A stretch of DNA of 64,000 nt from BA4 sp044376575. GTDB taxonomy: Bacteria > Bacteroidota > Bacteroidia > CAIKAF01. The DNA lies in NCBI GenBank assembly GCA_044376575.1, contig JBILKR010000011.1, positions 12,927 to 76,926 of the forward strand. Reading direction: 5' to 3'. The translations under genes and the position numbers were made by a program. The notes under the pieces are model-generated. The model was not told the DNA's origin, searched no databases, and saw only the letters and a program-made list of their open reading frames with translations. This document shows positions 34,869-42,792 of the stretch, in pieces; the first letter of the stretch is position 1, and each line of letters starts with the position of its first letter.

Positions 34869-36710
34869 ATGAAGTATAAATTTCTTTTCATCCTCTTTGC
34901 ATTAAGTATTCTTAATCACTATTCATTTTGTCAGGAAAATCAATATTGGCAGCAATATGTTTCCTATGATATGGATATAGATATGGATGTAAATACACAT
35001 CGATTTAAAGGAAAGCAAACTTTATTTTATGTAAATAATTCTCCAGATACATTGTACAAAGTATTTTATCATTTGTATTTTAATGCTTTTCAGCCAGGAA
35101 GTGAGATGGATGTAAGATCACGCTCATTGCCTGACCCCGACAAAAGAGTAGGGGATCGCATTTCGAAATTAACTCCTGATCAAATCGGCTATCATAAAAT
35201 AATGAAGCTGCTTCAAAATGATCAGGTAACTAATTATAAGGTCCAGGGAACAATACTTGAAGTTTCTCTGTCGCGTCCAATTCTTCCAGGAGAAAAAACA
35301 AAATTTTATATGGAGTTTGAAAGTCAGATTCCAATTCAGATTCGCAGGTCTGGAAGAAATAGTTTGGATGGAATTGATTATTCCATGTCGCAATGGTATC
35401 CCAAAATCTGTGCTTATGATATTGATGGATGGCATGCCAATCCATATGTTGGAAGAGAGTTTTACGGAGTATTTGGTGAATATAATGTTCGTATCAATAT
35501 TGATTCAAGATATGTGCTTGGAGGTACAGGCGAATTGCAAAACTCCGATGAGGTTGGACAAGTACAATCAGGTCTCAGTATTTTTTCAAAATCATCAGCA
35601 AAGACTACCTGGCATTTTTATGCATCAATGGTACATGATTTTATGTGGGCAGCAGATCCGGACTACGTAGTTGAACAGGTACAGGTACCTGATGGGCCTA
35701 TGCTTAATTTTTTGTATCAGCCGGATTCTATGCAAGTCAATTGGAAAAAATTACAACCGATGATGGTTCAGTTTTTTCAACTTATGAACAAGAAGTTTGG
35801 GAAATATCCTTACAATACATTTTCATTTATACAGGGTGGTGATGGTGGTATGGAATATCCAATGGCAACCCTGATTACATCAAGGGGCTCATTTGAAGGG
35901 CTGGTAGGTGTTTCAGTGCATGAAGCAGCACATAACTGGTATTATGGAATTTTAGCTACGAATGAATCAAAATATCCGTGGATGGATGAGGGATTTACTA
36001 CCTATGCTGAAGATTATATTCTGAATGAATTGTTTAATGAAAAGAATTCGTTTCCTTTTGAAGGTAATTACAAACCATACTTATTGTTGTTTGCATCAGC
36101 TGATAAGGAACCATTGTCAACACATGCAGATTTTTACAAAAAGAACAGAACCTATGGAATTTCTTCTTATTCAGCCGGAGCAGTTTTTTTATCTCAGTTA
36201 AGTTACATCATAGGTCAGGATGCTTTTGACAAAGGAATGTTGCGTTATTTTAATGAGTGGAAATTCAAACATCCGAGGCCTGAAGATTTTATCCGGATTA
36301 TGGAAAAAGTTTCAGGTGTAGAACTCGACTGGTATCTTGAACAGTTTGTGTATAGCCTGAATACGATAGACTATGGAATACAGTCGGTAAGTAAAAATGA
36401 AAAACAAACTGTTGTTACCCTCGACCGTTTGGGTGATTTTCCAATGCCACTGGATGTAATTGTAGAACTAAATAACGGAGACAAGATTTATCATTACATC
36501 CCGCTTGATCTTATGCGTGGTGAGAAAAAAGAAAAATTGAATGAAAAAGATCTCGTTATTCAATCCGATTGGCCATGGGTGAATAAAACATATACTTTCA
36601 ATATAGATCAGAAATTTAATTCAATTAAAAGTATATCTATAAATCCTGATAAAAGGATGGCTGATATCAACAGAGAGAATAACCAATGGTTGAGGAAGGA
36701 TAATGATTAG
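34869..36710 (+). CDS. M1 family metallopeptidase
   Basis: 613 residues from ATG 34869 (MKYKFLFILFALS); the longer upstream reading is unconserved. Signal peptide about 1-23. An N-terminal beta domain (MDVNTHRFKGKQTLFYVNN) is followed by the gluzincin motif HEAAH with the third zinc ligand Glu 18 residues after it (WMDEGFTTY). The GGMEY substrate motif is present in altered form (GGDGGMEYPM). Exported aminopeptidase-type enzyme acting outside the cytoplasm. A TTG-N18-TATTGTTG promoter candidate ends 2 bases before the ATG. Confidence 0.93.
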   Translation: MKYKFLFILFALSILNHYSFCQENQYWQQYVSYDMDIDMDVNTHRFKGKQTLFYVNNSPDTLYKVFYHLYFNAFQPGSEMDVRSRSLPDPDKRVGDRISKLTPDQIGYHKIMKLLQNDQVTNYKVQGTILEVSLSRPILPGEKTKFYMEFESQIPIQIRRSGRNSLDGIDYSMSQWYPKICAYDIDGWHANPYVGREFYGVFGEYNVRINIDSRYVLGGTGELQNSDEVGQVQSGLSIFSKSSAKTTWHFYASMVHDFMWAADPDYVVEQVQVPDGPMLNFLYQPDSMQVNWKKLQPMMVQFFQLMNKKFGKYPYNTFSFIQGGDGGMEYPMATLITSRGSFEGLVGVSVHEAAHNWYYGILATNESKYPWMDEGFTTYAEDYILNELFNEKNSFPFEGNYKPYLLLFASADKEPLSTHADFYKKNRTYGISSYSAGAVFLSQLSYIIGQDAFDKGMLRYFNEWKFKHPRPEDFIRIMEKVSGVELDWYLEQFVYSLNTIDYGIQSVSKNEKQTVVTLDRLGDFPMPLDVIVELNNGDKIYHYIPLDLMRGEKKEKLNEKDLVIQSDWPWVNKTYTFNIDQKFNSIKSISINPDKRMADINRENNQWLRKDND

Positions 36711-36729
36711 ATATTATCTATATCAGAGA

Positions 36730-37500
36730 TTAAAATACCCTTTTGATAATGCGCAGGCGATGGGTATATTTTTTCTGATCAGCATTAAAAATACCTTCGT
36801 GATCTAATTTATCTATACGCACACATCCTGAAGCGTGAATGATATGATCCTGATCCAACATAATGCCTACGTGTGTAATTTTACCTTCTTCGTTATCAAA
36901 GTAAGCAAGATCACCTGTATGTACTTCATCGATAAAATTTACTACTTCACCTTGTTCAACTTGCTGTGATGCATCTCTGTTCATTGGAATTCCCATCATG
37001 CCCATTACTACCTGAACAAAGCCTGAGCAATCGATACCTGCAGGTGTGCGTCCACCCCATAAATAAGGAGTATGCAAAAACATTGAGCTTAAAATTTTAA
37101 TATTCTCTGCAGTAAATGTTACAGCTTTCTTTTCAATATTCAAGTAGTTGAATACATGTCCCTGAATTTTCCATGACTTATCATGCGATTCAGGAATACG
37201 TGATCCTGCAAAAAGAGGAAGTAGTTGTTTTTGATTTTTAAATTCATGCTCAATAAATACTACCGGTGCATCAGATATTTTTACATATCCTGTTGGCCTT
37301 TCATTGAGGGTAGTATGCTGGTTTGATCTTATCCAGCATGTATATTCATCATGTTCGATGGAAATTAATAACCATTCATCGTGCTGCTCTAATATCTGAT
37401 ATGTTTCACCAAATAAAAGCTGGGTAGTCATCTCACTGGAGTGAGAAGCTTCCTTTCTGCAGGCGATAGAATTATATATGCAAATTCCTGTTTGAAGCAT
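36730..37500 (-). CDS. NlpC/P60 family C40 peptidase with SH3-like domains
   Basis: 256 residues from Met at 37500 (MLQTGICIYNS), which is 4 bases downstream of the thiolase stop; the upstream Met would overlap it. An N-terminal part with two SH3-like segments (ETYQILEQHDEWLLISIEHD and a second around 80-120) is followed by the C40 catalytic core: PYLWGGRTPAGIDCSGFVQVV (Cys nucleophile), DLAYFDNEEGKITHVGIML (His) and HASGCVRID (third residue). Cleaves D-Glu-meso-Dap type bonds in peptidoglycan. No signal peptide was seen, which suggests a cytoplasmic role in muropeptide recycling rather than a secreted lytic role. Confidence 0.9.
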   Translation of the reverse strand: MLQTGICIYNSIACRKEASHSSEMTTQLLFGETYQILEQHDEWLLISIEHDEYTCWIRSNQHTTLNERPTGYVKISDAPVVFIEHEFKNQKQLLPLFAGSRIPESHDKSWKIQGHVFNYLNIEKKAVTFTAENIKILSSMFLHTPYLWGGRTPAGIDCSGFVQVVMGMMGIPMNRDASQQVEQGEVVNFIDEVHTGDLAYFDNEEGKITHVGIMLDQDHIIHASGCVRIDKLDHEGIFNADQKKYTHRLRIIKRVF

Positions 37501-37504
37501 GATT

Positions 37505-38683
37505 TTATATTCTTTCAATCACTAATGCAGAAGCCCCGCCGCCTCCGTTACAAATTCCTGCAGCACCAATTTTTGCATTGTTTTGCTGAAGAACGTGTAA
37601 TAGTGTAACCACAATACGTGCTCCTGATGCACCCAGTGGATGTCCCAGTGATACAGCACCACCGTTTATATTTACTTTCGAAGTATCCAGTTTCATTTCG
37701 TTGTTGTTGGCAATCGCAACAACTGAAAATGCTTCATTGATTTCAAAAAATTCAATATCATTCAAGTTCAGTCCTGCTTTACTTACTGCTTTTGGCAATG
37801 CCTGTGAAGGAGCTGTGGTAAACCATTCTGGTGCTTGTTCAGCATCTGCATAACTTCTAATGATGGCAAGCGGTTTGATACCCAGTGCCTGAGCTTTCTC
37901 TTCACTCATCAAAATCAGAGCCGCAGCTCCATCGTTCATTGTAGAGGCATTGGCAGCAGTTACAGTTCCGTCTTTTACAAATACCGGATTTAACTGTGGT
38001 ATTTTATCGAAATTAACCGATTTGTATTCTTCATCATGATTAAACATTACAGGCTCACCTTTACGCTGAGGAATTGCAACGGGTACAATTTCATCATTAA
38101 ACTTTCCTGCAGCCCATGCCGCCGCTGATCTTTTATATGATTCAATAGCGTATGCATCTTGTTGCTCGCGACTGATATTACATTCTTTAGCACATAGTTC
38201 AGCCGCATTTCCCATTGGATAATTATGATACACATCCGTAAGACCATCTTTAGCCAATCCGTCAATCAGTGATGTATTGCCGTATTTATTTCCCCAGCGC
38301 ATTGTTTCTGCGTAAAAGGGAACCTGACTCATATTCTCCATACCACCTGCAACCACCACATCGCTATCTCCCAACATAATACTTTGTGCACCCAGCATAA
38401 TGGCTTTCATACCTGAAGCACAAACTTTATTAATGGTTGTACAACGCACACTGTCTGGTAATCCTGCAAATTTTGCAGCCTGACGCGCAGGAGCCTGTCC
38501 TAGATTTGCCTGTAATACGCTACCCATCAATACTTCATCTACATGCTTAGGATCTAGTCCTATTCTATCAATGGCACCTTTAATTGCTGTTGCTCCTAAT
38601 TTTGTTGCTGATACACCGGCTAAAGAACCACCAAAAGATCCCATAGGTGTGCGAACTGCCGATACGATATATACTTTTTTCAT
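37505..38683 (-). CDS. Acetyl-CoA acetyltransferase (thiolase)
   Basis: 392 residues. Catalytic residues are all visible: Cys88 in NKVCASGMKA, His in GHPLGASGAR and Cys in GICNGGGGAS. The DGAAALILM and NEAFSVVAIANN motifs are typical of the degradative/biosynthetic thiolase (AtoB/PhaA type). It condenses or cleaves acetoacetyl-CoA. The following NlpC/P60 gene is unrelated but begins 4 bases later, so they are co-transcribed. Two other CoA genes in the window (acyl-CoA dehydrogenase at 49023, aldehyde dehydrogenase at 19467) are not linked to it. Confidence 0.94.
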   Translation of the reverse strand: MKKVYIVSAVRTPMGSFGGSLAGVSATKLGATAIKGAIDRIGLDPKHVDEVLMGSVLQANLGQAPARQAAKFAGLPDSVRCTTINKVCASGMKAIMLGAQSIMLGDSDVVVAGGMENMSQVPFYAETMRWGNKYGNTSLIDGLAKDGLTDVYHNYPMGNAAELCAKECNISREQQDAYAIESYKRSAAAWAAGKFNDEIVPVAIPQRKGEPVMFNHDEEYKSVNFDKIPQLNPVFVKDGTVTAANASTMNDGAAALILMSEEKAQALGIKPLAIIRSYADAEQAPEWFTTAPSQALPKAVSKAGLNLNDIEFFEINEAFSVVAIANNNEMKLDTSKVNINGGAVSLGHPLGASGARIVVTLLHVLQQNNAKIGAAGICNGGGGASALVIERI

Positions 38684-38745
38684 AACACGGATTGTAAAGA
38701 TTTGCTTGCGAAATTAATCATTTATTTTAAATAGCCGAACATAAA

Positions 38746-38771
38746 AAAAGCCCTGATTTATCAGGGCTTTT
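38746..38771 (-). terminator. Intrinsic terminator of gene 38789-39166
   Basis: Inverted repeat AAAAGCCCTGA / TCAGGGCTTTT with a short ATT-type loop; the minus strand ends in a run of seven T. It terminates the coiled-coil gene upstream of thiolase. Confidence 0.85.
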
Positions 38772-38788
38772 AAAGTGTTAGATACTTT

Positions 38789-39166
38789 TTACATCGTTTT
38801 GGACAGGAATGAATTTAATTCATGTCTTAGTTCATTAAAAATTTTTTCATACTGTTCCATTCCGTTTTTATTTGCAAGGTTCTCTTCTGATTTTCTATGA
38901 TCTATTGCAATCGGATTATTTAATACATGTTGTTCAAGTTGAGCATTATTTTCTCTGATGTTATGACTTAAAATGTCCAGTTGTTCTTTTTGGATGATCA
39001 GCTGATTTTGAAAATGTTCAACCTGAGCAAGCAATTCTTTTTGGTTGTTTTTTGCTGCAATCTCCTGTATTCTTGATTGCATAATTTTTATCTCATCGCC
39101 GTAAAACGATAGTTGGTTGAGCATGTTGTTGTTCTCTTCATGCAGGTCATAAATTTTCTTTTCCAT
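38789..39166 (-). CDS. Coiled-coil protein, unknown function
   Basis: 125 residues, entirely hydrophilic and helical: heptad-like spacing runs from residue 5 to about 95 (LHEENNNMLNQLSFYGDEIKI, ILSHNIREN), and the end is ELRHELNSFLSKTM. No signal peptide, motif or metal site. A parallel coiled-coil dimer is likely. It has its own terminator and sits 105 bases upstream of the thiolase gene; no function can be inferred. Confidence 0.65.
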   Translation of the reverse strand: MEKKIYDLHEENNNMLNQLSFYGDEIKIMQSRIQEIAAKNNQKELLAQVEHFQNQLIIQKEQLDILSHNIRENNAQLEQHVLNNPIAIDHRKSEENLANKNGMEQYEKIFNELRHELNSFLSKTM

Positions 39167-39316
39167 GGTTGAATAATTTTATACAATGCTAAAACTTAAA
39201 ACCAGTGTAAACAATGATATTTATCATAGTTTTTATTGAATAAAGATTGATTTTGTTCTAATAATGAACAGGGGATATAAAATTGACTCAAGAAAATTGA
39301 AAATTGCTTTTAAAAA

Positions 39317-39772
39317 TTAAGCAACCTGTAACATCAATGAAACAATTAGAATTGTTCTGATGGTTGTACCTATTGTAATTACCCATTGCCACTGAGTCAT
39401 TTTTTTTAATTCGGTATCATTACTATAGCTTGTAATTTTGTATATAGTTGGTCTGACTTTTTGGAAGTGTAGCATGTATAATATTGAAATAATCAAAAGA
39501 TTAAGACCAATGATATAAAATTGATTCTCTATTCTGCTGGTCATCTCCGGCTGCATGGCAAAACTTAATAATAGTGCAATAGCGCTAAATACCTCGAGAG
39601 ACCTCAGAGGGAAAAACATTAATGTGTTTTTCATTTTAAATTCATTTATAAATTCTGTGGTATTTTCTTTTTGTATAAAACGAAGCATAGGGAAATGTAC
39701 GATTTGTATATACCAGAATATTGCAGCTAACAAAATGGTAACTATTACATGTATTAAAAATATGAGTGACAT
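39317..39772 (-). CDS. Small four-helix membrane protein
   Basis: 151 residues with membrane segments at about 3-22, 55-74, 85-101 and 130-149. The first segment opens straight from the Met (MSLIFLIHVIVTILLAAIFW), so it may act as an uncleaved signal anchor. A basic loop after the first segment (RFIQKENTTEF) is probably cytoplasmic. Similar unnamed proteins occur in Bacteroidota; no family function known to me. About 150 bases of AT-rich non-coding DNA with no evident feature separate it from the coiled-coil gene. Confidence 0.55.
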   Translation of the reverse strand: MSLIFLIHVIVTILLAAIFWYIQIVHFPMLRFIQKENTTEFINEFKMKNTLMFFPLRSLEVFSAIALLLSFAMQPEMTSRIENQFYIIGLNLLIISILYMLHFQKVRPTIYKITSYSNDTELKKMTQWQWVITIGTTIRTILIVSLMLQVA

Positions 39773-39823
39773 AGTTTATTATTTATAGTATTAATGTAAA
39801 ACGATTTATGATATCAAAAAAAC

Positions 39824-39855
39824 TTTGGTTACAATGTAAGAAATCATTAATATTG
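39824..39855 (+). promoter_or_regulatory. Promoter for the bTHX ribosomal protein gene
   Basis: TTTG (39824-39827), 20-base spacer, TAATATTG (39848-39855). The -33 element is exact and the -7 element has one mismatch to TAnnTTTG. The ATG follows 24 bases later. Confidence 0.5.
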
Positions 39856-39879
39856 TATCCTATTAAACCTGAATTTATT

Positions 39880-40134
39880 ATGGGAAAAGGTGATAAAAAA
39901 TCAAAAAGAGGTAAAATCTGGAATGGTTCGTATGGTGTTACTCGTCCGCGTAAAAAAACAAAACCGGCAGTTGTAATTACTGATAAGCCTGCAAAGAAAA
40001 AACCTGCGGCGCCAAAAGAAGAAAAGCCAAAAACAGAAAAAGTGAAAGTTGAAAAACCGAAGGCAGAAAAGCCTAAAGTTGAAAAACCAAAGGCCGAAAA
40101 GCCAAAGGCCGAAAAAAAAACAACTAAGAAATAG
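39880..40134 (+). CDS. 30S ribosomal protein bTHX with a Lys/Glu/Pro repeat tail
   Basis: 84 residues from ATG 39880; the upstream frame is open but unrelated. Residues 1-28 (MGKGDKKSKRGKIWNGSYGV and TRPRKKTK) are the bTHX core, a very small basic protein of the 30S head. Known bTHX proteins are about 25-50 residues, whereas this one has a 55-residue tail of five or more PKAEK/PKVEK-type units. The tail is lysine and glutamate rich and probably disordered, projecting from the ribosome. Ends in a strong bidirectional terminator. Confidence 0.88.
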   Translation: MGKGDKKSKRGKIWNGSYGVTRPRKKTKPAVVITDKPAKKKPAAPKEEKPKTEKVKVEKPKAEKPKVEKPKAEKPKAEKKTTKK

Positions 40135-40140
40135 TTGAAA

Positions 40141-40168
40141 AAAAGCCCCGAACTTCGGGGCTTTTTTT
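40141..40168. terminator. Bidirectional terminator between bTHX and pdxH
   Basis: AAAAGCCCCGAA / TTCGGGGCTTTT perfect hairpin with flanking A and T tracts, ending transcripts of both convergent genes. It overlaps the pdxH stop codon (40167-40169). Confidence 0.92.
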
Positions 40169-40814
40169 ATGGAGATAACCTTGAAATTTTCCATGTATCA
40201 TCTGCTTCCAATGTATATCTTAACCTGTCATGCAGTCTGTTGGGTCTGCCTTGCCAAAACTCTATTAATGTAGGCACAACACGAAATCCTCCCCAGAATG
40301 ATGGTTTTTCAATAATGGGTAAATTCTTAAATCTTTCTTCTACTTCTTTAACTTTATTTTCTAACTCTTCACGACTTGTAATAATTGAACTTTGTGGTGA
40401 TGCCCAGGCTGCAATCTGATTACCTCTTGGTCTCGATTGGAAATATTCATTTGATTCAGTCAGGCTTATTTTACTCGCCACACCTTCAATTCTTATCTGT
40501 CGTTCCATATCTACCCAAAAAAAATTCATACACACAAAAGGATTTTCTTCGATGTCTCTTGCTTTATCAGAATTGTAGTTGGTATAGAATACAAACCCCT
40601 TAGAATCAAAATCACGCAATAAAACAATTCTGCTTTCCGGTTTCATGTTTTTTCCTACCGTACATAATGTCATGGCATTGGGCTCTGTTACATTTGCATT
40701 CGCGGCTTCAATCATCCAGGTTTCAAATTGTTTGAATGGGCTCGGATCAACTTCATTTTCAAGCAATCCGCTTAATGAATAATCTTTTCTTAATTTAGAC
40801 AGAAATTCTTTCAT
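40167..40814 (-). CDS. pdxH: Pyridoxamine 5'-phosphate oxidase
   Basis: 215 residues, the usual length. FMN-dependent enzyme that oxidises pyridoxamine/pyridoxine phosphate to PLP. Visible: SRIVLLRDFDSKGFVFYTNYNSDKARDIEENP-type region (FMN and substrate binding), QIRIEGVASKIS, SRPRGNQIAAWASPQS and the C-terminal signature EFWQGRPNRLHDRLRY. All family blocks are intact. Divergent from the GT-C gene at 40851, with only 36 bases between the two starts. Confidence 0.96.
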   Translation of the reverse strand: MKEFLSKLRKDYSLSGLLENEVDPSPFKQFETWMIEAANANVTEPNAMTLCTVGKNMKPESRIVLLRDFDSKGFVFYTNYNSDKARDIEENPFVCMNFFWVDMERQIRIEGVASKISLTESNEYFQSRPRGNQIAAWASPQSSIITSREELENKVKEVEERFKNLPIIEKPSFWGGFRVVPTLIEFWQGRPNRLHDRLRYTLEADDTWKISRLSP

Positions 40815-40850
40815 TGCATTGAATTTACAATGTAAAACTACAAAACATTT

Positions 40851-42764
40851 ATGTTAAATATAGGTTTGAAAAAAGAGTATATACATCATATATTATTTTT
40901 ATTGATACTTATTCTTGCTTTTGTTCTGAGGGTTTGGAACATAGGAGAATTAAGTTTTTCAAATGACGAGTTGAGTGCCATCAAAAGGTTGAATGCAAAT
41001 TCAGTATATGAATTATGGGAAAAGGGAGTAAAACCTGATGGTCACCCTGCATTTGTTCAAACACTTCTTTTTTATTGGTTCAAGTTAGTACCTGTTACAG
41101 AATTTAATATGAGAATTCTGTTTGTGATTGCAGGTACATTAAGCGTAGCTATATTTTACAGAATAGCACTAAGGCAGGCAGGTATAGGCACTGCCTTATG
41201 GGGTGCAGCCACGATGGCCGGTTTGCAGTATCTTATCATGTACAGTCAGTTGGCCAGACCGTATGCATTTGGTTTATTATTCACATTAATGTGCTATGAC
41301 GGTTGGAGTGCTTACTTTTTTTCAAAGAACCCACCTGACCGTAAAAATTTAATTTATTTCATACTGGCGGGAATTGCGGCCATGTACACCCACTATTTTA
41401 GTTTTTTAATGGTCCTGATATTTTCGTTATACGGATTGTTTCTGATTCGTCGAAAAAATATTTCAGCATATTTTCTTGCAGGAATACTTATGATACTAAT
41501 GTATATTCCTCATTTCAGTATTACATTAAGACAATTGAGCGAAGGTGGAGTAGGAGGACCTAATGGATGGTTAAATCCACCACAGGTCACTTTTCTCTTC
41601 GAATATATTTGGTATGCTTTTAATTCCTCTGTATATGTTTTATTTATAGTACTTGTATTATTCATTATTACAGCTGTTTTGAATTATAGAGCTGATTCTT
41701 CAATTCTCAATAAGTTTCAATTTCAATACCTTTTATTTTGGATAATTCCCATACTTACAGGTTATCTATATTCTATAAGCAGAAATCCTGTATTACAATT
41801 TTCAGTGGTAATTTTTTCATTTCCTTTTTTTCTGCTGTATATTTTTTCATATTCGAGTTCTTTGAAAAGAAATATAATTCTGATTATAACTATGGTCATT
41901 TTATTATGTTCTATACTTTCAACTGTATTTGAAAAAAAATATTATCAACGAACCCATTGGGCTGAATTTAAACGTATAGCAAATACTGTTTGTGATTGTA
42001 AGGAAAAATATAAAAATGATGTATTTGTATTCATTTCTTCAAATGATAAAACTTATTTTGATTATTATTTTAATAATTGTTCTATTAACCCAACAGATAG
42101 ATTTGTTCAAGACGAAGACATACTGTCATTTCGTAAAATGATTAAAGAAATTCATCAGCCATATTTATGTTTTGCGTTTAGTAATAAGGATATTCCCTTA
42201 GAATGGTTTGAAATGATTAGAGAAAAGTATCCTTATGTATTGAGCAGATCTTATTATTTCAATTCTGAAATATGGTTGTTTAGTAAAGAGAATGCTGAAA
42301 CCAGTATTAATGATATTCCTATTCATTTGTTTGATTATAGTTTTGTTCGTTCCAACTGGGAAAGTAAGATTGATAAAACAAACGATACGATACAATTTAT
42401 ATGTGATGAATATATTGCCTCTTTTGAAAAACCGGTCAAAGATTTAATTTCAACAAATACTGATATCATCACATTTGAATCAACCATTACTTCAACTCAG
42501 CAAAATGCAAATCCTCACCTTGTTTTTACACTTATAGATAAGCATGGTAAAGAATATTTCTGGAAGGGAAATTCCTGGAATACCCAGTGTGACGCTTCTA
42601 CATGCAAAATGTTTATTTCAGTAAGGATGACTATGGAAAAACTGGATTTAAAAAATGATAAGATAAAACTCTATCTATGGAATCCTACAAAAGATACGCT
42701 TGTTATTCATCAAATGAAAATTAATGTGGAGCAAGGAAATCCAATTATTTACGGTTATCCTTAA
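40851..42764 (+). CDS. GT-C/GT39-like membrane glycosyltransferase
   Basis: 637 residues. An N-terminal hydrophobic segment is followed by the acidic loop-1 motif SNDELSAIKRL (about 37-47), then SQLARPYAFGLLFTLM and roughly nine further membrane segments up to residue about 350; the last 270 residues form a large soluble domain. This matches GT39-like polyprenyl-phosphate-dependent glycosyltransferases. Donor and acceptor unknown; a GT2 that could supply a polyprenyl-phosphate sugar is at 18351. The gene precedes porZ by 28 bases. Confidence 0.8.
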   Translation: MLNIGLKKEYIHHILFLLILILAFVLRVWNIGELSFSNDELSAIKRLNANSVYELWEKGVKPDGHPAFVQTLLFYWFKLVPVTEFNMRILFVIAGTLSVAIFYRIALRQAGIGTALWGAATMAGLQYLIMYSQLARPYAFGLLFTLMCYDGWSAYFFSKNPPDRKNLIYFILAGIAAMYTHYFSFLMVLIFSLYGLFLIRRKNISAYFLAGILMILMYIPHFSITLRQLSEGGVGGPNGWLNPPQVTFLFEYIWYAFNSSVYVLFIVLVLFIITAVLNYRADSSILNKFQFQYLLFWIIPILTGYLYSISRNPVLQFSVVIFSFPFFLLYIFSYSSSLKRNIILIITMVILLCSILSTVFEKKYYQRTHWAEFKRIANTVCDCKEKYKNDVFVFISSNDKTYFDYYFNNCSINPTDRFVQDEDILSFRKMIKEIHQPYLCFAFSNKDIPLEWFEMIREKYPYVLSRSYYFNSEIWLFSKENAETSINDIPIHLFDYSFVRSNWESKIDKTNDTIQFICDEYIASFEKPVKDLISTNTDIITFESTITSTQQNANPHLVFTLIDKHGKEYFWKGNSWNTQCDASTCKMFISVRMTMEKLDLKNDKIKLYLWNPTKDTLVIHQMKINVEQGNPIIYGYP

Positions 42765-42778
42765 CGAACAATAATTAC

Positions 42779-42786
42779 TATATTTG
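42779..42786 (+). promoter_or_regulatory. -7 promoter element for porZ
   Basis: TATATTTG, an exact TAnnTTTG match ending 6 bases before the ATG at 42793, which would again give an almost leaderless mRNA. The -33 region has only a weak GTTA. Confidence 0.42.
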
Positions 42787-42792
42787 AAGGCT

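Noticed and set aside
39901..40194. Phe/Leu-rich minus-strand frame opposite bTHX
   Set aside because: It is the reverse complement of the Lys/Glu-rich tail and crosses the terminator; composition is an artefact.
40815..40850. Consensus promoter for pdxH or the GT-C gene in the 36-base divergent gap
   Set aside because: Near-matches such as TACATTG lack one base of the TAnnTTTG pattern and have no -33 partner.
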